From Ochromonadaceae sp. CCMP2298 (lineage: Eukaryota; Sar; Synurophyceae; Ochromonadales; Ochromonadaceae), in NCBI GenBank assembly GCA_026770595.1, contig MU634399.1, positions 1 through 12,612 on the forward strand: a stretch of DNA of 12,612 nucleotides, in the 5' to 3' direction. Shown here one piece after another: positions 7,527 to 12,612 of this stretch; within the stretch, counting starts at the first letter, position 1, and each line of letters opens with the position of its first letter. The position numbers and the translations under genes are program-made. The notes under the pieces are model-generated. The model worked only from the letters and a program-made list of their open reading frames with translations. It made no database searches and was not told where the DNA came from.

Positions 7527-7857
7527 GGCTTGGGTTGTGGTAACAGCGCTTGCAGTGCAAGCCAGTCTGCACGGGAAGAGTTGCAGAAGATCTCGCGTGT
7601 GTGCAAGATGGGGGCAACAAGAGTTCGAAAATTCGAACTCTTGATGCCCTTCTCTACATCAGAGATTTCTTCTTCCACCGAGATCTGATGAATCGCGACG
7701 ATCTCCGCTGCTCTTCTCACTTTTCGGGGAGTTGGGAGTGCCCAGGCATCGATCTTGGTGAGCTTCAGACGAGCTGCGCCTACTCTCGCAGCAGGTACAG
7801 ACCGCGCGAACGAGCAGTCCATCTGTGCACAACAGGCGAATCTTCCTCTCGCATCCA
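7527..7857. promoter_or_regulatory. Divergent intergenic (putative bidirectional promoter) region
   Basis: 331 bp separate the ATGs of the rubredoxin (-) and RCC1-like (+) genes, so both promoters and 5' UTRs must lie here or overlap the flanking genes. It contains an inverted repeat at 7612-7649, listed separately. On the minus strand a 99-codon ATG-started frame (7822-7523) stops within the rubredoxin start codon (ATGA overlap); it may be an upstream ORF or chance. No TATA box was recognised with confidence. Confidence 0.5.
7612..7649. repeat. 18-bp inverted repeat in divergent promoter
   Basis: Arms 7612-7629 and 7632-7649 are complementary with one mismatch around a 2-base centre (AA). 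The inner 9 bp (GAGTTCGAA / TTCGAACTC) are perfect. It lies about 86 bp upstream of the rubredoxin ATG and 209 bp upstream of the RCC1-like ATG. A binding site for a dimeric regulator or a hairpin in the 5' UTR are both possible. Confidence 0.65.
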
Positions 7858-9627
7858 ATGTTGCGCAGCTTCTGCAAGCCAGTGATCGCACTGCAGCGAG
7901 CAGCTGCAGCTCGGTATTGCAGCAGTGTTGCTGGTGTTAGCGGTGGTGTCAGCGGTGGCGGTGGTGCTGCCCCTCTGCTGCTGTCTCGGGGCCTGGGTGT
8001 GTTCGGAGCCCTGGGCAACGGGGACGGGCTGCAAGACGCAGCAGCCTACCAGCTAGTGCATGCCTTCGCCCCCACGGGAGTGCGCGCGGCTGCTGCGGGC
8101 TGGGGCCACTCAGCGGTGGTGGACGGGACAGGACAGCTGTGGGTCTTCGGGCGCCCGTACGACTTCCAGAACCTGCTGAAGATAGAGAAGATCGGAAGGA
8201 TATCCAGCACTCTTGCAAGGCTCGTGGCCAGGTCCTCCAACAGCGCGCTGTTCGGGTCCGCCATGGGGTACTTTCCTGCTCCGGTGCAGGTGGGCGGCGT
8301 GGGGCCTGTAAAAGGGGTGAGCTGCTCGGCGGGCTTGACTGCGGCGCTGACGGAGACCGGGGAAGTGTATTGCTTCGGCCTGAATCGCTGGAGCCAGTGC
8401 GGTCTGGAGGTGAAGGATGACATACACGTGTTCCAGGTGAGCCATAGACAACAGGCATACGCCACACCGCGCCACTTGCATACTGTCACACCGCCACTCT
8501 GTTGCGCCATCATGCACACTGACTTCACCTCTCTCGCTCTCCCCCTTCCTCCTTCTTTCTCCCTCTTTCTGTTTCTCCCCCTTTCTTCCACCCCCTATCC
8601 CCCACCCCAGCCGATCAAGGTGCTGGGTCTGCCCCCCTCAGGCTGCATCCAGGTGGACACCGGCCTGCAGCACTGCCTAGCCCTGTCAGTCGAGGGAGAG
8701 GTGTACGCATGGGGCAAGGGCTCAAAGGGGCAACTGGGTACGGGCTCTCTAGCCGATAAGAAGCAGCAGAGCGGCCTGACCAGACGAGTGCCCCTGCCCC
8801 CCGCCTCGCACATCTCTGCAGGCTTTAGCCACTCAGCTGCCCTGTGCGGCGGAACGCTGTATGTGTGGGGGCGTGCGATGGGTGCGGAGGGGGGACAGAA
8901 AAGCTTCGGGGCGGGGGCCATGCAGGTGTGCGTTGACCAGCCTACGCCCCGTGCGGTGCAACTGCCCGGGGGGAGGCGCGCGGTGGACCTGTGCTGCTCC
9001 CACTTCCACGTGGTGGTGCTGGCCTCTGACGGCACTCTGTGGGCACTGGGGATGGGCGAGCTGGACAGAGGGGCGAACCCTCTGCCCCTGCAGGTGCAGA
9101 CAGACTTCCACCAGGGGGGGCGGTCCCTCTCCCAGGAGCAAATACAGCAGAGGGACGGGGGGCAGGCGACAGAGACAGAGGTGCAGGTGCAGGAGGCGGA
9201 GTATGTGCATGTGCCTAAGGGCTATCGGATGCTGAAGGCGCACCAGCGAGTGGGCCTTGTAATGAACCGCAACCCCAGCCAGAGCAGTGGCAGTGGGGGC
9301 GATAGCAGTAGCAGTGTTAGCAGTAGCGGCAGCGGTAGCAATAGCGTTGGCAGCGGTGGCAACAGCGGCAGCAGTAGCGGCAGTAGCAGTGACAACGGCG
9401 GTGGTGGTGGTGGCTCCTTCCCCCATCAGGAGTCCTTCGAGGTGGTTCTGCATGGGGGGGAGGCCTACCTGCTGCAGATGGACCTGGGAGACATAGCACT
9501 GAACCCCGGAGTGAGTGCGGGTGCAGGTGCGGGTGCGGCTGCAGGGGGGGGGCTGGGTGCTGGCTACCGGTTGCTGGATCTGGCTTCGGGCTGGAAGCAC
9601 TCACTGGTGCTGGTGCAGCCGCTGTGA
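7858..9627 (+). CDS. RCC1-like repeat (beta-propeller) protein, probable mitochondrial
   Basis: Two exons, 7858-8436 and 8611-9627, give 531 residues. RCC1-type blade signatures recur: GLGVFGALGNG (45-55), AAGWGHSAVVDGTGQLWVFG (about 80-98), VSCSAGLTAALTETGEVYCFGLNRWSQCG (about 154-182), DTGLQHCLALSVEGEVYAWGKGSKGQLGTG (209-238), ISAGFSHSAALCGGTLYVWG (261-280), LCCSHFHVVVLASDGTLWALG (320-340) and a closing LASGWKHSLVLV. RCC1 propellers act as exchange factors or protein-binding platforms. The Arg/Ala-rich, acid-free N-terminus (1-25) looks like a mitochondrial presequence, which together with the blade pattern recalls RCC1L/WBSCR16, a mitoribosome-associated protein; that assignment is inferred. 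A Ser/Gly low-complexity loop (about 416-462, from AGC/GGC repeats) interrupts the last blade. The intron 8437-8610 has a very CT-rich 3' end and no stop in frame. Start: first in-frame ATG. Confidence 0.75.
   Translation: MLRSFCKPVIALQRAAAARYCSSVAGVSGGVSGGGGAAPLLLSRGLGVFGALGNGDGLQDAAAYQLVHAFAPTGVRAAAAGWGHSAVVDGTGQLWVFGRPYDFQNLLKIEKIGRISSTLARLVARSSNSALFGSAMGYFPAPVQVGGVGPVKGVSCSAGLTAALTETGEVYCFGLNRWSQCGLEVKDDIHVFQVSHRQQAYATPRHLHTVTPPLCCAIMHTDFTSLALPLPPSFSLFLFLPLSSTPYPPPQPIKVLGLPPSGCIQVDTGLQHCLALSVEGEVYAWGKGSKGQLGTGSLADKKQQSGLTRRVPLPPASHISAGFSHSAALCGGTLYVWGRAMGAEGGQKSFGAGAMQVCVDQPTPRAVQLPGGRRAVDLCCSHFHVVVLASDGTLWALGMGELDRGANPLPLQVQTDFHQGGRSLSQEQIQQRDGGQATETEVQVQEAEYVHVPKGYRMLKAHQRVGLVMNRNPSQSSGSGGDSSSSVSSSGSGSNSVGSGGNSGSSSGSSSDNGGGGGGSFPHQESFEVVLHGGEAYLLQMDLGDIALNPGVSAGAGAGAAAGGGLGAGYRLLDLASGWKHSLVLVQPL
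8437..8610 (+). other. Stop-free intron of length 3n in RCC1-like gene
   Basis: 174 bp (58 codons), phase 0, donor GTGAGC, long pyrimidine tract, acceptor CCCCAG. Read through, it would add 58 residues in frame without a stop. The encoded segment is Leu/Pro/Ser/Phe-rich and fits no RCC1 blade, and removing it joins HVFQ to PIKVLGL, which fits a blade linker. It is therefore called an intron; regulated retention is possible. Confidence 0.7.
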
Positions 9628-9940
9628 ATACACATATGTACTGTGCCCTGTACGGTGAGCACAGCCCCGAGCTCCGTGCTGTGCGCAGTGCCCTATAAAC
9701 TGTTGGCTGCTGTGTGCTGTGTGCTGCGCGCACCCCTGTCTAGCACTGAGGTGTCAGACCCGCAATGCTGCCTTCGCTCACCAATATTTGGTTATAAAAT
9801 AAGACAAATAAAGAAATAAAGAAATAAAATATATAAAAGTAAGTAATCCCCCAAGTAGCTTTGTTTATGTGTACAGTAGGTAAGTTAGATAGCTAGAACG
9901 AAGATAAGTTACATCACACGACCTCCACAGCCATTAGCCA
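9628..9940. terminator. Shared 3' region of convergent genes with tandem AATAAA
   Basis: AATAAA occurs at 9807, 9815 and 9823 as part of tandem octamers (C/G)AAATAAA, about 180 bp after the RCC1-like stop on the + strand. These are likely polyadenylation signals of the RCC1-like gene. The ankyrin-type gene converges from the other side; no equally clear signal was seen for it. No gene is visible here. Confidence 0.5.
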
Positions 9941-11634
9941 TCAGCCACAATCTGCCTCCTCGTCAAACTCAAACATATCGCGAGGCGCGTCCTGCAGAAG
10001 CAGCCACTGTACTACCTCGTCCTGCCCTGCATACATAGCTGCAGAGAAGGTCCTCTCATCCCATGGGCAAGGAGGGTCCTGCGCCCGTAGCCACTGCAGT
10101 ACATCAAGATGCCCATTCACGGCAGCACCAGCGCAAGCTGCTTCATCCCAGGGGCAAGGAGGGTCCTGAGCTCTCAGCCACTTAACTACATCGAGATTCC
10201 CACCAAACGCAGCACCAGCGCAAGTGTCAACATCCCAGGGACAGGGCGGGTCCTGGGCTCGTAACCACTGCAGCACCTCAAGATGCCCATGTCGAGCAGC
10301 AGCACCACAAACGTCAACATCCCAGGGACAGGGCGGCTCCTGAGCTCGTAACCACTGCAGTACCTCGAGATTACCACGATGAGAAGCAGCAGTACAAGCA
10401 CTAGCATCCCAGGGACAGGGAGGGTCCTGGGCTCTCAGCCACTGCAGAATGTGCAGATTCCCAACCATCGCAGCTCGCAAACAAGCCTCTGCGGCCCAGG
10501 GGCAGGGAGGGTCCTGGGCTCGCAGCCACTGCAGCAGATCGAGATGCCCTTCCTCAGCAGCAACAGTACAAGCATCTGCATCCCAGGGACAGGGAGGGTT
10601 CTGCGCTCGCAGCCACTGTAGTAACTGCAGATTTCCATCCTGCGCAACTTTCCAACAAGCGTTTTCATGCCAGGGACAGGGAGGGTCCTGCGTCCGGAGC
10701 CACTGCAGTATATCGAGATGCCCATTCACAGTAGCAAACCAACAAGAATTCCCACTCCACGGACAGGGAGGAACCTGGGCTCGCAGCCACTGCAGCACAT
10801 CCAGATGCCCACCATTAGCAGCAATAGCAACAGTATCACTACTCCAGCCACCAGGAGGATCTTGAGTTCTCAGCCATTGAAGAATGTGGGTGTGACCTCC
10901 ATAAGCTGCCGATGTGCAAATTTCTTGACCCCAAGGACAGGGTGGGACCTGGGCTCGCAGCCACTGCAGCACTTCCAAGCGACCCTCCTGCGCAGCAAGA
11001 TCACAAGCGCTACCCCACGGGCATGGTTGCACCTGGGCTCTAGCCCATTCAAGAATATGCAGGTGACCTAAAGCTGCCGCTTGACCACACGTATCGCTGT
11101 CCCAGGGGCAGGGAGGGTGCTGGGCCCTCAGCCACTGTAGCACTGTGAGATTCCCATTCGCAGCAGCGCTTGTGCAAAGCTGAGCAGTCCATTCACAGCG
11201 TCCGCGTCCTGTCTTCGCCCGTAGCCACTTAAGCACATGCACATGACCACCTTTCACGGCACTTGCGCAAACCTCATTCATCCAAGGGCACCGTCCTTTC
11301 ATCGCTTGTACCCACCACTTCAGCACCTTGGGTTGATATTATGATATGATAAAGTTGGTTAAACAGAAAGAAAGTGAAGATAAATTTCACAACATATGTT
11401 TACCTCGAGGCCGCCGCTGCGTGCCACCCTGCAGCAAATCACCTCTGTCTTTGGCATGCGAAGCTTCTTTCTGGCCCAAACGAAGAGAGCCACAGAAGAT
11501 ATGAAGTCCTCCACACGCAGCAGTTCACGAGGAAACGAGTTCATCGCATCTCTGCAGCGCCTCGACACAAGTCTGAGCTGCGCGTCGCAGCTGGTACCCA
11601 GGAACTCCCTCACTCTGTCCAGCACGAACTCCAT
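9941..11634 (-). CDS. Ankyrin-like CPW repeat protein, F-box-like N-terminus
   Basis: Two exons (11634-11404 and 11326-9941) joined at a 77-bp GT-AG intron give 538 residues. The first ATG sits in a good context (GCCATGG). Residues 1-35 contain VLDRVREFLG followed by QLRLVSRRCRDAM, weakly like an F-box; this is uncertain. From about residue 66 to the end run some 16 repeats of mostly 29 residues with consensus G(H/N)LxVLQWLRAQDPPCPWDxxxCxxAA. They are the Trp/CPW variant of ankyrin-like repeats expanded in algae and in some giant viruses. The intron falls inside the first repeat and splicing restores it (GGLE|VLKWW), which supports the model. Repeats 6, 1, 2 and 16 are the most divergent; 12-15 are nearly uniform. 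The protein probably mediates protein-protein contacts; partner and location are unknown. Because the unit is 87 nt (3n), other frames are open too and mimic genes. Confidence 0.8.
9990..11320 (-). repeat. Coding tandem array of about 87-bp units
   Basis: The DNA repeat behind the ankyrin-like protein. Most units are 87 bp, with variants two codons longer and one codon shorter. The best-conserved part encodes QWLRAQDPPCPW, seen on the + strand as CCAGGGACAGGGAGGGTCCTG variants followed by AGCCACTGCAG. Not a CRISPR array: the units are coding and their variable parts are constrained. Confidence 0.8.
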
Positions 11635-12098
11635 GGCAGCAGCAGGATAATCAGCAGGAATGACTCTTGGAATTTGTGCACTGTGGAATGCCCTTGTAAT
11701 TATGCTGCAATCCAAAAGCGCAGGAGGAGAACATCTGGAGAAATCTTTTTCTTCCTTGAGCAGCCAGCTGGCCAGCAACCTTCCGTATTTGTTGTTCTTC
11801 TGGGAGATCTTTTAGGGAAAGGGGGGGGGAAATGGAGGTTTTTAGTATCGTCTACACGGAATAATTACGAATATGTTCACACTCCTGCACCCCTAATCAA
11901 TCAGCGAGCCAAGAGAATACCAGAATGTGTCTTGTTCGTATTTACGAAATACGTTGCTATCGACAGTATAAACCCTATGGACAATCTTTGAAAACAAACC
12001 ACAAAGCCAGGGAATCCACGAGGCGAGTGTGTGGGTGTGGAGGGTAGTGAGTGGTGAGTGGTGGCGGGTGAGGGAGGATGGCGGACTGGCGTTAACCG
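11635..12098. other. Intergenic region, 5' of ankyrin-type gene
   Basis: Holds the promoter/5' UTR of the ankyrin-like gene (-) and the 3' UTR of the right-edge gene (-). Seen: a run of nine G's (about 11821-11829), a small inverted repeat CGTATTT-ACG-AAATACG at 11937-11953, and at 12044-12059 an exact copy of the 16-mer found at 291-306. No gene is supported. Confidence 0.45.
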
Positions 12099-12612
12099 TT
12101 ACGCGTCCTCTGCGTCTGTAGTGAGCAGACTGTAGTAGAATCCCACCACCTGGTCCTTGCGAGCCACGCGACTCAGGCGCACAGTGCCCCCCTGCACCTG
12201 ACCCTGCACCTGTGAGTTGCGCGAGTGGCTCTCCGGTGCAGGGGCAGGGGGGGCAGGGAGGGCAGGGGGAGTGGGCAGGGTAGGGGGGCCCACCTCCGCC
12301 TCCTTCAGCCAGACAGCCATCTGCAGCCTCAGATCCGACCCCCCGTCCCCTCCAGAGCCCCCTCCTCCTGCTCCGCTGTGTGCAGTGTGCAGCAGGTTCC
12401 ACATGGTCTTCAGCACTGCGCGGATGAGGGGCACATCGGGATACACGTAACTCCTGGCCAGCGCAGCCCTGCGCCCTTCCCTCTCCGCCTCCACTGCCTT
12501 CGCTGCGGCTGATACTGAGAACTTGGAGGCGTGCTTGTGCATCACACCGCGTAACTTCGGCCCCTCCACCTCCTCCTCATCGTCCTCCTCGTCCACACCC
12601 TCGTCATCGCTA
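12099..12612 (-). CDS. C-terminal part of acidic/Pro-rich protein, possibly kleisin-like (partial)
   Basis: The frame is open from the right edge to the TAA at 12099-12101; the N-terminus lies outside the window. About 170 residues are visible: an acidic run (DDEG...DEEDDEEEVEG), a basic/helical segment with KFSVSAAAKAVEAEREGRRAA, SYVYPDVPLIRAVLKTMWNLL, a Gly-rich linker, LRLQMAVWLKEAEV, a Pro/Ala-rich linker, and a last block VRLSRVARKDQVVGFYYSLL. The last block weakly resembles the winged-helix C-terminus of Rad21/Scc1-type kleisins, where an RK...FYSxLxL pattern binds the SMC head. That is a guess from pattern only. No intron signal is needed in the visible part. I do not recognise the family with confidence. 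Confidence 0.55.
   Translation of the reverse strand, partial: SDDEGVDEEDDEEEVEGPKLRGVMHKHASKFSVSAAAKAVEAEREGRRAALARSYVYPDVPLIRAVLKTMWNLLHTAHSGAGGGGSGGDGGSDLRLQMAVWLKEAEVGPPTLPTPPALPAPPAPAPESHSRNSQVQGQVQGGTVRLSRVARKDQVVGFYYSLLTTDAEDA
12236..12290 (+). other. G-rich tract with quadruplex potential
   Basis: Around 55 bases on the + strand carry many runs of three or more G's separated by one to five bases (GGGGCAGGGGGGGCAGGG and so on). It is the template strand of the right-edge gene, where the complement encodes the Pro/Ala-rich linker. Coding low complexity explains it; quadruplex formation is only potential. Confidence 0.4.

Noticed and set aside
7641-7670. A faint copy of the rubredoxin EEKGFKK segment in the divergent promoter
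   Set aside because: About 16 of the first 20 bases match (7261-7280 against 7641-7660), but the similarity fades at once and no Cys motif is present; chance is likely.
8833-9733. Long minus-strand frames opposite the second exon of the RCC1-like gene
   Set aside because: Composition is His/Leu/Thr-Ala repetitive, mirroring the AGC/GGC repeats; the plus frame carries the RCC1 blades.
10186-11071. Several long open frames on both strands inside the ankyrin-like array
   Set aside because: The 87-bp unit is a multiple of three, so any frame without a stop in the unit stays open through the array. Only the frame with Trp/CPW repeats has sensible conserved composition.
9990-11320. Regularly spaced repeats as a CRISPR array
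   Set aside because: Units are coding, spacers are not unique sequence, and the context is a eukaryotic spliced gene.
11374-11991. 205-codon plus-strand open frame opposite the first exon of the ankyrin-type gene
   Set aside because: No ATG at its start, no recognisable domain, and it crosses the splice sites of a well-supported gene on the other strand.

Overview
The window is nuclear-type DNA from a eukaryote, most likely a photosynthetic alga with a secondary, red-derived plastid; a stramenopile fits best. Evidence: genes are split by short GT-AG introns (77-174 bp) with CT-rich 3' ends and, in one case, a perfect TACTAAC branch point; coding exons are rich in G/C at third positions; a rubredoxin precursor begins with a signal peptide cut at an AQA|F site, the ASAFAP-type motif of complex red plastids; and one gene encodes the Trp/CPW-type ankyrin-like repeats common in algal genomes. 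No genus is claimed. No rRNA, tRNA or CRISPR was seen.

Layout, left to right. 1-470: AT-rich leader with a GTGAGT/GAGTAG repeat patch. 471-858 (+): last exon of a small Cys-rich single-span membrane protein. 1384-2232 (-): a stand-alone OvoA-C-terminal-type methyltransferase (ovothiol pathway) with an organelle-type leader. 2294-2734 and 2790-2878: two foldback elements between divergent genes. 3068-6880 (+): a five-exon, 1123-residue protein whose C-terminal 430 residues look like a kinesin motor domain that has lost its ATP site. 6982-7526 (-): a three-exon plastid-targeted rubredoxin. 7858-9627 (+): a two-exon RCC1-like repeat protein with a mitochondrial-type leader. 9941-11634 (-): a two-exon protein with about 16 ankyrin-like repeats. 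12099-12612 (-): the C-terminal end of an acidic/proline-rich protein running off the right edge, perhaps a kleisin.

Genes alternate in strand, giving convergent pairs (471-858/1384-2232; 3068-6880/6982-7526, only 101 bp apart; 7858-9627/9941-11634) and divergent pairs (1384-2232/3068-6880 and 6982-7526/7858-9627) that probably share promoter regions. The products do not form one pathway: thiol metabolism, a plastid electron carrier, an RCC1-like organelle protein and a cytoskeletal-type protein are simply neighbours.

The most striking observation is that intron 3 of the kinesin-like gene (+ strand) and intron 2 of the rubredoxin gene (- strand) are related in sequence although their host genes are not. 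They share blocks of 23 and 17 identical bases in the same order. This is the signature of a mobile or copied intron (introner-like element), or of a local inverted copying event. Other points of interest are the 98%-identical 441-bp foldback beside the ovothiol-type methyltransferase, the dead kinesin-like motor, and a stop-free intron of length 3n in the RCC1-like gene.
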